This document shows, piece by piece, positions 16,887-28,196 of a stretch of 64,000 bases of DNA. The DNA is from Euglena gracilis (lineage: Eukaryota > Euglenida > Euglenophyceae > Euglenales). The notes beneath the pieces were generated by a model that saw nothing but the letters and a program-made list of their open reading frames with translations, had not been told where the DNA came from and ran no database searches. Location: assembly GCA_039621445.1 (NCBI GenBank), contig CP154956.1:50455302-50519301 (forward strand). Reading direction: 5' to 3'. The translations under genes were made by a program, and so were the position numbers. The stretch's first letter is position 1. Each line of letters opens with the position of its first letter.

Positions 16887-17618
16887 ATGGTAGGCCTGGG
16901 AGTAGGCTTGCCGAATTCCCATCAAGGTACACATTGTCTGCCACCAACCGGCGACAAAGTGTGAGCCTAGGTCGGAAGTAATAATGGAAGGGACGCCAAA
17001 AGGTTGCCAAGCATGCAACAGCATTTGCTTGGCTGCCTTGGCTCCCGTAAATCCTTTTGCTAGGTGGGGGATTGCCACTACCCAACCGGAGTGACGATCC
17101 ACACGCACAAGCATGGAGTCGTAGGAATTACCTTCCCACTCCACGAGAGGCATGCTAAACATGTCAAGGGCCAGCGAATACATTACGGCTGGGGGTATGG
17201 GTGTAGATTCCACTAAACCCTTAAGACTCGCCGGCCTTCGGCACGCTTGGCAAGTCCCACGAAGGCCCATGACTCCTTTAGCAAAATCCCGAGCGATTGA
17301 GGAATCAGCCCAATCATACCTAAGGGACATGTATTTCCATAGCCTTGGGAATCCCACATGCCCTTGGTATGAGTGGTGATCTCGAATGAGTTTTTCTTGG
17401 AGAGATTTGGGCACACAAAGCCTCTCCTCGAAAAACATTTTGTCACCAAAAACGTTGATATTTTCAGGCCACGGCACCTTTGATTCCTGGGTAGCCTGAA
17501 AAATTGGTGACCAACGGGGACATTTTAAATATTCCTCCTTCCACGATAAATCCCACACAGAACCAGCGGGGATGGGTGAGGAATCGGTTGTAGAAGTGGC
17601 TTCCCCCCCCCTCACCAC
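16887..17618 (-). pseudogene. Element D integrase, zinc finger and core
   Basis: Minus strand. WSPIFQATQESKVPWPENI precedes the zinc finger (HHSYQGHVGFPRLWKYM, GLRGTCQAC). The core has SLALDMFSMPLVEWEG, VDRHSGWVVAIPH, ITSDLGSHFVAGWW and GIRQAYSQAYHQ. Both catalytic Asp positions are present. The Glu is lost at the inversion. The last residues of the open frame (ATTKSISLCREK) are the inverted segment read from the wrong strand. Confidence 0.85.
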
Positions 17619-18496
17619 TCAAACCACCTGAAGACAACACAGGTGATTCTCGGTCTGCCCCAGGTACCTCAGTGGTAGCCGCGGCAGCAGGTGCAGGGGT
17701 TGGCATTGTTGTCGCAGCTGGTATAGAAGTGGGTGTCAATGGAAAATGCTCCCCCCTTGGCTCTTGGACCTCCTCCACAAGACTTGTCTCATTCCCAAAC
17801 TCGTCAACGCGAGTTGAGAATGAAACATGTTTTCCTTTTTCTCCCTTGGGGGTGGAGGTTGAACCCAACCCCTGGGGTTTTGTTCCTCCAAGTGGTTCTG
17901 ACTTCCTATCCCCCGGTCGTGTGCACCGTCCACCCGCGTCCCCGGACCCCGTGGTAGCACCACCCATGTGGTTGGTTGGTCCACCAACCGTAGCCACATA
18001 CATTCGGCTTCCTCCATTTTTTTCTGTTTGAATGATTTCCCTCATTTCCTCGGTGTCAAGGGCTGACCCATGCCTTGAAACGTCCTTCAAGGCTTGGGAG
18101 GCCGGGTAAGCCCATCTTGACAACAAATTGGCTATAGTATTCTCCCGCGCCGGGATATACCCAACCGACAGATCAAATTTTGATAAAATCTGATGCCACC
18201 TAGCCCTTCTCCCAATGGGACCTCTTGGTGTGTCTAGAACCTCTCTAGACCAAGATTCTAGAGCCTTGTGGTCCGTCAGAACCAGGACGGGCTGCAGCCC
18301 AATCCATGATTCCCACTTTTGTAAGGCTAGGATTATGGCATAAGTCTCCTGTTCCCTAGGTACCCAGTATCTTTGGCTGCCCGTTAGCTTCCTACTCATG
18401 AAGGCGACAGGCACAGTACGCTTGGCCCGTACGTCTTCAGGAGCAGGAGCCCTATCCTCCCCAACCAATTGTTCAAGGGTGGCACCAACCGCATAC
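17619..18496 (-). pseudogene. Element D RNase H (C-terminal part) and linker, downstream of E1
   Basis: Minus strand. It resumes RNase H with QYAVGATLEQLVGED after the E1 insertion, then PVAFMSRKLTGSQRYW, ALQKWESWIGLQPVLVLTDH, RRARWHQILSKFDL and LLSRWAYPASQALKDVSR. A long Gly/Thr/Pro-rich linker before integrase is unlike that of A/B. The N-terminal RNase H half (PDKPFVLRVDA) is on the other side of E1 at about 26245-26280. Confidence 0.85.
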
Positions 18497-18502
18497 TGGC
18501 CG

Positions 18503-21272
18503 TGGCTTTTTCCTTGTAGAGTTTGACCATGTTGTGATGTACTTCGGGAGCAACAACCCAAGGGTGTTGTTCCTCGTAGTACTTGTGCATAATTGTATCA
18601 CATCCGTCTGAGATCCAGAACAGATGGTCAATCATAAATTGTACGTCCAGGTCGTAACCTGGTTGTGAGCCTTCGCTCTTTCCTTTGCCTTTCTGGCCTT
18701 TCTGTCCTTTTGCGACTTCGCGCTCTTGTTCGTTCCAACGGTATGCACCGTCTTTTCGGTATGCTCGTGTTTTTCTCCACATTGTAACAGTTACACGTGC
18801 GGTGTAATGTCCAGCGATGTCATCAGAGGGTTTGTCTGGTCGCATTTGGTGATAGATTTCTTGTAAGGAACGTTGAACATTGGACGGGATGGGCAGGTCA
18901 TCATTGTCCTGACGATCACGTTGCACCTGCGCGCTTTGTGGATCGTCGTCCAAACGACGACGTTGTGTGTCTAGCGTTGGACGTGTTTGTGGTGGTGTTG
19001 CAAACTCCGGTCCACGCGGACGTTTGCGCGCGTCAACGTTGTGTTGTTTTGCTGGGGCCGTCAAATGTTGTAGAGCTTCCTTGTAAGTGGCGCGTTGTGC
19101 TGGCAACTCAAACGTGGGTTGACCCGAGAAAGGTTGCCCCGGTTCAACAGGTGGTTGTGTCTGTCCAGCCGAAGCCGGTTGTGAAGGTGTTGTGACAGGA
19201 GGTGGTCGAACAGGAATTGTAGATTGTGCGGGTACTTTTGCACGTGCCGACTGCGCGGCTTGAGCAGGGGGTCCTGTTCTTTGTATAGGTGTAAGTTGGT
19301 TTGAACCTGCTGCTGATACGGCAGGCGGTGTAGATGTTGATTGTGCAGTCGAAAGTGCTTGTACCGGTTTTGTTTGTGGTGACGGAGTAGGTTGAGCTAC
19401 TGGCGGCACGAGATTCGACGCCGAAGCGAGTTGTTCCATTGGACCACGTGGATGTGGTGGTGCATTCACACGCAAAACTTTAGGTAGTGCCCAGGTGGGC
19501 ATACCCAAAATTTTGGAATTTGGACCAATGCCATCCATTATCACTCCTTTCACGTTGATGGCTCCCAAATGGGATCCCAGTTCGTAAATTTTGTCAAGGG
19601 GAAGATATTGTTCTCCTTTGGTTGTGTAAGCGAAATCCGTAGATTGTGGTACTCGCTCATAGTGAATATTGTCCACTACGGGACGCAGGGGGTTTTCTCC
19701 GACAACCCGTATCGCTGTCAGTTCCGGCAGTGGTACGGCGGGGGTTGTCGGTGGTTGCGGTTGAGATTGTGCCGATGGTTGAGTTTGTACGGGTTGTGGT
19801 GGTTGAGGGGCCGGTTGAGGTGGTTCGTCAGTTTCCATGGTATACTCCGGCTCTGGTTCTGCCGTTGTATACTCGTCATAAGGCTCTTCGGCCATCTCGT
19901 CGATATAGTTTTCATCGTATGGCTCTTCGGCCTGCATAGCGTATTGTGATGGCATACCAGCCTCCCAGTTCCGGGCAGGTGGCATGCGTGGGGGAGAGGA
20001 AAAACGTTGTTGTGGTAAGTATATTGGTTCTTGCATTTGTACATCACCCATCTCACTTTCTGTGAGTTCAGGAGTATAACGGCGCATGTGTTCCGCGTAA
20101 GCACCCACTGGGTGCACCCCGCGGACCACCGGCGGGACCAGGACTGCCAGGTCCCTGAGGGTTACGTTGTCTGGAAATCCGGATTCTCCGGGTTGGAAGA
20201 AGATTCTGCCTGCTATTGTACTCTGGGACCACATGTCCCAGGTAGCGATAGGCTCGTTTGCGATTGCAAGCAATTGTCTGCAGTACGAATCCCACATCAC
20301 TCGGATGAAGGGATCCGGTCTGTCCTCTGCGCACATGCGCAGAGCGTTACGAATTGTGTCTGTTGAAGCCGTTGTCAGTTCACCCATGTACTTGGGGAAC
20401 CGAGGCATAACGGGAGCGGCATACTGCCTTTGTGGGGGTTGTGGTTGTGTGGCATACTGCCCTTGTGGGGGTTGTGTGGCATACTGCCCTTGTGGAGGTT
20501 GTGCGGGGTAGTAGTGACTACGTAGTTGTTCAGCCCATTGTCGTTGTTCAGTTTGGATATATTGTTGTTCTACCGCCGCAAAAGCAGCGCGTTGACCACT
20601 GCTACTAGCCAGATCGTATCTCCTTGGGGGCCGCGGTTGCGGCACCGCAAACTGTTCATAGGCAGATTCCGTTTGTTGTGGAATCATACGTTGAGATTGT
20701 ATGCCACCGAGTGTCGTTTGTTCTGGAGCAACATGCGGAACCGCATGTTGAGTCACAGGGAGATTTGGCACTACGGGCCTTGCTGCCGGAGCAGCTTGTA
20801 ACGGAGGGCCTTGCTGCCGAAGCAGCTTGTACTTGCCGACAGGGGACTTGCTCTCCACGAGGGAGTGCAAGTCCTCGTCCTCCCGAAGGAGGTTGTGGGT
20901 GAGGGGGTCCTCCCGTAGGAGGTTGTCCAGGGGGAATATACGGTTGGGAGGATGGAGGACCAGGTCCCCTTTCTCCAGCATCCATCTTGAAGAAAAAAAA
21001 GCAGATAGTAGCAAGTACTGAGCTGTGGGGAAACAGAGAAATAAGGCATTGTACAGTAACATTGTGCGCATGCAACCAAGTGTACACACACACAAAAATA
21101 TTTGTATGTTTGCAATAATTGTAAGATGAAAATTGTAGCTCCAAGTGTAAAAATGGATTGTATAGGACCGTAGTCCTTTGGCGAAAAGTCCTTCGCTAGG
21201 GACAAAATGGTTTGGCATCCGCCCATTATAACGTTTGTCAAGAGTCCATGCTATGGATAAAATCTTTGACAT
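18503..21272 (-). CDS. E-family long accessory ORF, N-terminal half (E1 copy)
   Basis: Minus strand, downstream of the chromodomain. By comparison with E2 the likely start is the Met of MDAGERGPGPPSSQPY near 20990. In this copy that frame shifts at about 20815 into the long frame. The protein is Pro/Gln-rich with repeats (PQGQYATQPPQGQYATQ). A more folded part follows with FPKYMGELTTASTDTIRNAL, DPFIRVMWDSYCRQLLAIAN and a Pro/Thr-rich region. Near the end MWRKTRAYRKDGAYRWNEQE and FMIDHLFWISDGCDTIMHKY are conserved with E2. In this copy the frame passes straight into the start of the second half (HHNMVKLYKEKA), showing that the two halves were one ORF. No family recognised. Confidence 0.65.
20729..20750. 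other. Perfect 10-bp hairpin within the E accessory ORF
   Basis: CAACATGCGG, a two-base AA loop, then the exact complement. It is conserved in E2 at 57466-57487. It is one of many such short hairpins in this ORF; others are at 20325-20344 (9-bp arms, CA loop), 20637-20650, 20782-20795, 20813-20826, 20879-20892, 20909-20922 and 21164-21177. Confidence 0.85.
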
Positions 21273-21288
21273 CTTTGTATATCCTCCC

Positions 21289-22088
21289 TTAGAAGGTATT
21301 TACAGAAATGTCAATGTTGTTTCGTTTGTTCCATAGCTTCCAGTCTTGTTGGATGTAACCAACAAAACTAGTTGCAGGTTCCCAAGTGTCCTCTTCGGGA
21401 CCATATCCTTTCCACCGTACTTTCCAGTAATGTACACCTCTGTCTACTTTGTGGTCGAGGATTTTGTCAACGACAAAATCATCTGTCTCAGGCAGTTTTG
21501 ACCGTGGTTTGAAGTAGAGACAGGGTATGGCTTTACCGTTTGGTGGAGTTAGGTATGGTTTGAAGTCATCCATGTGCACATCCTCGACACCGTTGGGTAA
21601 AGCGACTTTGTAGCGCCCACTTGTACCCAACCGATCAAGGATCTCACATGGTCCGATCCAGAGGGGGTCCAACTTCGTGGATTGCATGCGGGTTCTACTG
21701 TTCCGAACCCACACGCTGTCACCTGGGTTGTATATCGGTGATTAGTAATCTTGTAAGAATTGTTTTTGTTTTTGTAAGTGTATAGCGACTACGCGCTTTT
21801 GCACATCCGTGCGCAAGGTTTCTACTTCAGAAAACCATGTTTCGCAACTCACGCTAGAACGAGCAGGTCGTTCTGACGGGATGTCGCCAATGGCTGGGGG
21901 ATCACGTCCGAAGACGGTCTTGTACGGTGAGTATTGTAGTATCAACCCCGGTAAAGTGTTAATATAAAATAAACACCAGGGTAGTACTTGTAGCCAGGCA
22001 TTGTGCGATTCGGCCAGTGAAAGTCGTAGCATGTTGACTACAGCTTTCACTGCGGCTTCAGCGCGACCATTGCCTTTTGGACGATAAA
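21289..22088 (-). pseudogene. E1 integrase C-terminal part and chromodomain
   Basis: Minus strand. It begins at [20 protein letters not shown] (the catalytic-Glu region), continues to 21742 and, past a stop, from 21714 with [10 protein letters not shown]-like sequence, [11 protein letters not shown] and DGVEDVH-like sequence. The chromodomain reads [40 protein letters not shown]. It ends at 21289. Nearly identical to the E2 copy at 58056 onward. Everything upstream of the Glu is missing because of the 5' truncation and inversion at 22088. Confidence 0.88.
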
Positions 22089-24152
22089 CGATACTTTTTT
22101 GGCTCGGATTCCATTGCATGAACTTCGGTTCATTTGCACTGCCCGCCAGCCAAGCGCACTACTTGCCACATCCAAAGTTACAATACGGATGGGAATCGTC
22201 CTTGACGCACTGAAGACAATGTTCGACAATTTCTGAGAAACCGGACCACAAGGTATACAATGGGAAGTATTCCCACTTCCAAAGGATATACAATTAGAGA
22301 CACATGAAATGTTCTGTTACAACTACCAAATGTTTCTCAACGAACATTATGGCCCCCACTTCCAAGTGGTCGGAATCTGACATATCCACAAAAATTCGTG
22401 CTTTGGTGCACCCACTGCCACCACAAGTTTCCCGTGGACTTCTGGGGCTTTGGCGTGCGCGGTCGGACAACCGACCGCCCAAACGCACAAAGGGCGCAGC
22501 CCCGCCAACGCGAATGGGCGGAGGCCCAACAACAACGAAGACTACTTGGACACATCTGCCACAATCCCCTTGAAGTCAGGGAAATCGGATACGCCAGAAG
22601 AAACCACCGACAAATGCTTCTGCACATGCAGACGTTCCAATGGAGAGCATGGGTGTCCTATGCTTTGGAAATCTACAATTTACTCAACCAAAAACAACAA
22701 CTCCCACAAGAATACCTCCCTCTCCGACCTGAGTGGGACGAAGACGGAAAACGGAAGGACATCAAACGCCTGTTTGGCGAAACCCTCCGAAGGGAGGACT
22801 TTGCCCCATTTTTCAAAGGCAAACGTACAAATAAGGATGGGTTGGCCATCCCAATACTGGACTGGCTTCCTCGCGGATCGGGAGGAAACAAATTTGTCGG
22901 ATGGAAAAATTTCCGTCTGCGACCACGTATAAAACTCCCTGAACCTCAGCCGGCGGAGTCCGAAGCAGCGCAGTCTGCAGTTGAACAACCTCCAACGGCT
23001 GCATCATCTACAACGTCAACAGCCAAAGCAGCAGCGAAGCCTGCAACCAAACGTTCGGAAGAACGTTTGCCACAACCTCCACCTACACCTACAATGTCTG
23101 TGGAACACACTCCCGTACACTCTTCAGACTCTTCGTCCGTTTCCTCTTCTGGGACATCCAGCGACGAGGAAATGGAAGCACGGACAGACAATGAACACAG
23201 TACACGTTCCGTCTCCTCCGCATCTGTGGAGTCTGAACCGGAAGATACCGGCGTACAACATGCTCTAAGGGCCGAAGTGCCAACTACAACGCCTGCTCAA
23301 ACACGTTCACAAACACCATTGCCAGACGCGGAACCTGAAGCGCCTGCAGAATTTACAATGGCCGAAGTGCCTGCAGATTCCACAACGGCCGCAGCGCCTT
23401 CGACAGAAGTGGTTCCACCTACTCCCGCACATGCGGAAGCTGTACACGAAGTAACTGATGCTGAGATAATCGCATTTCGCGAACTGATCACACGACAACA
23501 ACGAGAAGGTATCGACAGATACCAAGACCCAGACGATTTTATACCCATACCACCACAAGTTGGACGCGCTGCAGAACGCGTCCTCGGAAGCGTCCGAAGT
23601 GGCGTAGCCTCGATGGTTGCAATGGTGCGATCGAGGTCTTCTTCTTCAACGCGAAGTCCCCGTGACACGGGACTTGGCGAGAAACCAACACAAGAAGCTA
23701 CGGCTTCCACCACAGCTCTGGCAGCAGACGCGGCCAGCTCTACTCCTGATGTCCAACCACCCGAAGTGGTGACAACAACGGAATCGACTACGGTCGAACA
23801 AACGCCACCACATGACACAACACCCGTAGTGGTACACACACCTGAACAGGTGGTACCGACGGCTCCTGACGTACCACCTACCACCACACCAACGGTCAAA
23901 CCTGCTCCAAAGTCGCCTGCAGACCGCCCCCTTCCGCCACAGCGGAAAGAGAAAGGCAGTAAGACTAAGGCTAAACCACAGCCTGCAGAACCGTGCAAAC
24001 CCGCTGAACGACACAACGAACCAAAACCACCTCCACCTGGGAGTGGTAGCAAATCAGGAAAGCGGGCGAAGACCCCAGCTGCTACCACACCAGCACCGAC
24101 ATATACCGAAGTGGCCTGGAAAAGCCGGGTCACTTCTACCCTCCGAGGTTGA
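22089..24152 (+). pseudogene. E-family long accessory ORF, second half, part 1 (inverted, E1 copy)
   Basis: Plus strand, homologous to the minus-strand ORF 51822-55262 of E2. From 22089 to about 22397 the frame is broken (it starts in FGSFA.PAS..HYL). From 22398 it is open: LWCTHCHHKFPVDFWGFGVR, NPLEVREIGYARRNHRQML, WVSYALEIYNLLNQKQQLPQ, FAPFFKGKRTNKDGLAIPIL. A very long Ser/Thr/Pro/Glu-rich region and a Lys/Pro-rich end follow. A TGA at 24150-24152 replaces the CGA of E2 (a CpG-to-TpG change). The CxxCHH may bind zinc. Function unknown. Confidence 0.65.
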
Positions 24153-25424
24153 ACTCGACAAGATACAATGTCTGAGACCTCGCAAGAGGAAAACATGCCC
24201 GTTGACGATAATGCCACTCTTTGGCAAGATGATATCATCTCTAACCTGCCGAGCGTCGAAGAACGCATTGCCATGATACAATCAGCCCGCGAACGCGGTA
24301 TTTTGTTGAACAAGTTGGATTGAACCGTTGTTTTTCAATGAACAGAAGTACAACTACTATGTTCGCCATATTTGGCGATTCTACAATGCCAGATCACCAA
24401 GAGTGTTTGCCCAATACCTTGGGGAAACATTCCTGTTTGAAAATAAACCGAATGGTCAAACAACATGGCCCTGTACTGTTTGTCACAACGTTCGTAACAG
24501 CATGCCAGCTGTGCATGTCTGTTATGCGGACAACAAACGGAAAAATTTTCACCACAACGAATTCGTTCCAAATACAGCCGCTTTGATTTACGGTGATTGC
24601 ATCATCACCTGGAGAAAACTTAACAACTTCCGTTGGTCGGAAGAGGACAGAGACCGTGACGTACCAGTTTTCTGTGTCAACTGCCTACTGGCAGACATAT
24701 ATTTGCCCGCAGATGGCGGAAATCTCAAGATGGTACCCGGAAGCGAGGACGTTCTGGAAGATTTCTTTAATTTTTACAAAACAAAACGACAAATGTACCA
24801 ACACAAAAGCTTCAAGAAAGCTGAGGCTTTTGACCGCGGCGGAATCGCCTATGACTTCCAAACTCATTCCGGCGGAATCAGACTTGCTGTGGAATGTACA
24901 AAAGCGCGATTGCCCTTACTCTTCAATGATGATGACTGGAAACGAGTCATTTACCCACTCTTTACAAAGCCTTCAACGGTTTCTGAAACCACACAACGAT
25001 GGTTATTGCCCGACTATCCACCTTAACGACATGGTTACGAACATTACTCAGAATGGGTTGGAACATTCTGAAACCACACAGAACCCGCTGTGCCTGTGCA
25101 TCCCGCGCGCATAACGTAGATTTCAACGCTCTGCCTGGAATGCCACCACAGGTACCAGCAAACCATCCAAGATGGAACTATTACATATGGCCTGCAACTT
25201 TTCCGAGAGTTTTCTGGGAAAACTTGCAGATGTACCTCCACAAGCGAGCTGAAATGCTCAAAACCGAACTGCCCAAGGAAATACAAGAAGTCAAAAGTTG
25301 GGTTATCCCACGGATCAACATGGATGATCCTGACAAGGATACCCTAGACTTACGTCCAACCGAAATGACCTTGGTACAAGACCCACACATGGGTGAGTAC
25401 TTCAAGGAAACCCGCAAACGTTGA
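24153..25424 (+). pseudogene. E-family long accessory ORF, C-terminal cysteine-rich part (E1 copy)
   Basis: Frame broken at 24153, near 24320 and at about 25026, where a stop replaces the arginine codon of E2 (YPPERHG). Readable blocks are LFFNEQKYNYYVRHIWRFYN, then a run of Cys pairs (CTVCHN, VHVCYADN, YGDCIITW, FCVNCLLADIYLP), DVLEDFFNFYKTKRQMYQHK and AYDFQTHSGGIRLAVECTKA. The end is VIPRINMDDPDKDTLDLRP. The CxxC series suggests one or two zinc modules. I do not recognise the fold. Confidence 0.6.
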
Positions 25425-25478
25425 GGGTTTCCTGCCTCGTATAATCAGCTACGGCTGAAATGGGCGTAGTCCCACATA

Positions 25479-25916
25479 ATGAGCGAAGTCTCGAGCGTGA
25501 ATACGCACTTCATCATCGCGTTCAACACCGTTTCAAGACACAATGGCGGAATCGCCTTAAGTTTGGTGGATAACACGTTGATCGCGAAGACTCAAGACCA
25601 CAAAGACACTACGGTGTCAGGTAAGAAGACACACGAAGCACAGCATGCGCGCCAGAATTCTTTTGCGCTTTGTGCTCCAAACACGGTAACCGTAATTGGG
25701 AACCAGACCATGGTATCCTGGTACTGTTCCCATGAACCTGGGACTGTGCCTGGCATCCCGACTGGCCTGGTCCAGAAGGGAAATCGGGCAGAGCCCTGGG
25801 AGGGGGATGTGTACCAGGCAGCCATTCTGCCATGGCACTGTGTACCAGATACAAGGGGCTACGGCCTACAAGCTGGCTACGGCCGGGCTGTACACAGTGG
25901 CATGGTTAAACCATAA
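25479..25916 (+). CDS. 145-residue ORF at the 3' end of E (E1 copy)
   Basis: Open in both E copies (the other is 51330-51767, minus) with only a handful of amino-acid differences. It starts MSEVSSVNTHFIIAFNTVSR and ends in the first quarter of the 3' LTR (AGYGRAVHSGMVKP). No signal peptide, membrane segment or known motif. Because the two copies are similar overall, the open frame is weak evidence for coding. It may be read-through sequence into the LTR. Confidence 0.35.
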   Translation: MSEVSSVNTHFIIAFNTVSRHNGGIALSLVDNTLIAKTQDHKDTTVSGKKTHEAQHARQNSFALCAPNTVTVIGNQTMVSWYCSHEPGTVPGIPTGLVQKGNRAEPWEGDVYQAAILPWHCVPDTRGYGLQAGYGRAVHSGMVKP

Positions 25917-26237
25917 GACAAAGAGAGAGTCTCAGAGCTAGCGAAAGCTTAGCGAAAGTAACTGGTTCCTAATTCAAGGTTATTGGGTTTGGTGCTTTGC
26001 AATTCTCTTTTAGAATACTGAGGGCGAAGTCCCATTTGAATACAAGTTTTATTTCTTTCTTTTACAAAGCTCGAAAGAGCAAAAGTCATTTTCATATAAG
26101 GGACTGCGGTCCCACCAATTCTTCTGCTTGTGTGCTTTGCATTCAAAAGGGGAAAAGGGAAGCAAAATTTATTGTTACTCCCCCCACGGGCTTTTCGGGA
26201 GGAAAGCATAAGTAGAAAAGCCGGGGTGGGACGTACA
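25808..26237 (+). repeat. E-family LTR (E1)
   Basis: 430 bp from TGTGTACCAGGCAGCC to GGTGGGACGTACA, preceded by the purine tract GGGAGGGGGA. The E2 LTR (51009-51438) has the same length and ends. It contains the short hairpin GGGACTGCGGTCCC (26098-26112). Confidence 0.8.
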
Positions 26238-26244
26238 CTCTGGC

Positions 26245-27581
26245 ATCCACTCTTAAAACAAATGGTTTGTCTGGCTTAACGTGTTGTAAAATTAATTCAC
26301 TGCACAACAGTGATTAATTTTTTCAAATGCCTCAATGTCGGATGGTTCCCAAGAAATTCTTTTCTTGGAACCTTTCTTGCCGTCCACTCGTGAAACTTTG
26401 AGCTTATCCTGAAGGCAAGCGACAATGTGGGCATAATCCTTCACATAGGAGCTGTAATAATTTGTGAACCCCAAAAAGGCACGTAGACCCGTGATTGTTT
26501 GGGGTAGCTCCCATTTTTCAATGGCCATTAGCTTTCCAGGGGATGGTTTTCTCACCCCACCAAGAACATGGCCACAAAACTCAACTTCTTTTACGAAAAG
26601 GTGACATTTTCTTTTGTCGGCTACAAATCTGTCTTTTCGTAAAACTTCAAGGACTCTTCACAAATCCTTGTCATGTGCTGCGAGTAAATCCTCACCAGGA
26701 CCCACTCGAGTTCCAATCAAAATGTCGTCGATGTAAGGATCAGACACGTCCCCCACCGGGAAGAGGCGATCCTCCATCATTTGCTGAAACTGCTGGCTTG
26801 CGTTTGTTAGACCCATCATATTAACCCTCCACTGAAAAAGACCGAGGGGGGTACTACAACATGTGATGGGCCGGCTTTCCGGATCCAACGGCTGTTGGTG
26901 GAAAGCCTGCCGTAAATCCAAGATGGAAAACATCATGTTTCCACCTTGTTTTACAAGGAGGTCTTCAATTACGGGAAGGGGGTAGGACACACGCCTAGTT
27001 TGACTGTTAGGCCCCCGCATGTCTACCACTCCCCTCCATTCACCTCCTTTTTTCGGCACTACAAATGTTACGGACAGCCATTCCGAAACTGTTCCCTTGG
27101 GTAATCGCTCAACAAATTTCCAGTCCAACCATTCCTGTGTGACCTTTTTGTGAGCTTCAAATCTTTCATGTAAAGCAAAGGGTTTTTGCCTTGTGGGTAC
27201 AGCCCCCTCCTTCAGAGGTATCTGGGCGTAACCATAAGGTCCCCGTACGGGAGGGTCAGGGGGTACCTCCGTACCCAACACCTCCCCTTCATAATCCTGA
27301 AACATTTTATCCCGAAATGCTACCACCCTGGGGTCCTCCTTCTCACCCGAGTCGCGAGCCTGGATTATGGCATTCACTGCCTTGCCCTCGGCTGGCGATT
27401 CGGTGAGATGCTTGGCTATGGTATGCAATTCCTTCTTGCCAAGGAATTTTGGTTGCATATCAAAGCCTTGCAAGGGTAGGTGCAAATTCATTTGTTTGCA
27501 GGTCCAACCACACTTTTTCAAGGGACTCCGTGGTTGGTGCGTTTTCGGGGGATTCTCCGAAGTCAGAAACCACAACCCCAA
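26245..27581 (-). pseudogene. Element D reverse transcriptase and start of RNase H
   Basis: Minus strand. GPYGYAQIPLKEGAVPTRQK, EWLSVTFVVPKKGGEWRGVV, DMRGPNSQTRRVSYPLP, LDLRQAFHQQPLDPESRPIT, MGLTNASQQFQQMMEDRLFP and the catalytic DPYIDDILIGTRVGPGED. A TGA near 26657 replaces an Arg codon after HDKDL. The frame continues with VEFCGHVLGGVRKPSPGK and LRAFLGFTNYYSSYVKDY. RNase H begins with KPDKPFVLRVDA and is cut there by E1. It overlaps the protease frame at its start. Confidence 0.9.
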
Positions 27582-28185
27582 TTCTTTTTTGTGAATTGTG
27601 TTTTTTCTTCCCCTTATGGGATTTCCGTTTCTGATTTCTTCTATCCCACCCGTACAAGAAAGTCAGATTAGGATTGTCAAAAACCAAGGCCTTATGGTGT
27701 GGGAACACACCCAAACCATGTTCGGCTAACCATGGAAACGATAGTATAGCATCTACCTCAATATCCGCGAGGTAGAATTCCCCTTCGAGGTACAGGGCCT
27801 GGGTGCCCCCCTGCCCTGTACCCCTACGTTGAAAACCCAACTCCAATTTAATACACTGGTCGCCCCCCAAAACACATTGGCCGTTGGCAGCCACCAGCCG
27901 AATTGGCGTTCGCGGTGCCCTGGCCAAATGTTTTGGGACGATGGACCTTTTGACCAGGTTCACCTGGGCTCCGGTGTCAACCAAAACGTTGAGCTGCTTG
28001 GTATCTCCGTTAGGGAGATACGTCTGTGATAGCATCAAAAGTTGCAGCTCGTTTTCAATTGGCAACACCTGATTAACCTTCGGTGTTGGCCAAATGACAG
28101 CAACGGTCTGGAATTTCACCTTTCTTAAAATCCTGGGAATTTTGGGAAATTTCTTTGGGCTGCCCCCCCAGAAAATCCCCAGCAC
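27460..28185 (-). CDS. Element D retropepsin
   Basis: Minus strand. Active-site motif LNVLVDTGAQVNLVKRS, flap-like AANGQCVLGGDQC, then DAILSFPWLAEHGLGVFPHH. About residues 65-180 form the protease; the rest is a Lys-rich linker toward RT. It is separated from the methyltransferase frame by only about 12 bp. No Dam-like domain lies between them, unlike in element A. Confidence 0.88.
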   Translation of the reverse strand: MLGIFWGGSPKKFPKIPRILRKVKFQTVAVIWPTPKVNQVLPIENELQLLMLSQTYLPNGDTKQLNVLVDTGAQVNLVKRSIVPKHLARAPRTPIRLVAANGQCVLGGDQCIKLELGFQRRGTGQGGTQALYLEGEFYLADIEVDAILSFPWLAEHGLGVFPHHKALVFDNPNLTFLYGWDRRNQKRKSHKGKKKHNSQKRIGVVVSDFGESPENAPTTESLEKVWLDLQTNEFAPTLARL

Positions 28186-28196
28186 TTAGGAGATAA

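Larger units (their letters stand above)
18501..26239. mobile_element. E1: 5'-truncated, internally inverted E-family insertion in element D RNase H
   Basis: 7.7 kb of E-family sequence inserted in D. The pentamer CTGGC lies at both edges (18496-18500 and 26240-26244). From 18503 to 22088 it is minus-oriented (integrase end, chromodomain, start of the long ORF). From 22089 to 26239 it is plus-oriented (rest of the long ORF, 145-residue ORF, LTR). Compared with E2, only about 77 bp (equivalent to 55163-55240) is missing between the two parts. The two 5' ends meet at 22088/22089, and sequence upstream of the integrase core is absent. Confidence 0.85.

Noticed and set aside
22337-24313. Minus-strand ORFs (up to 338 residues) opposite the E1 accessory ORF
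   Set aside because: They are low-complexity shadows of the plus-strand frame; the plus-strand frame is the one conserved with the 1146-residue ORF of E2.
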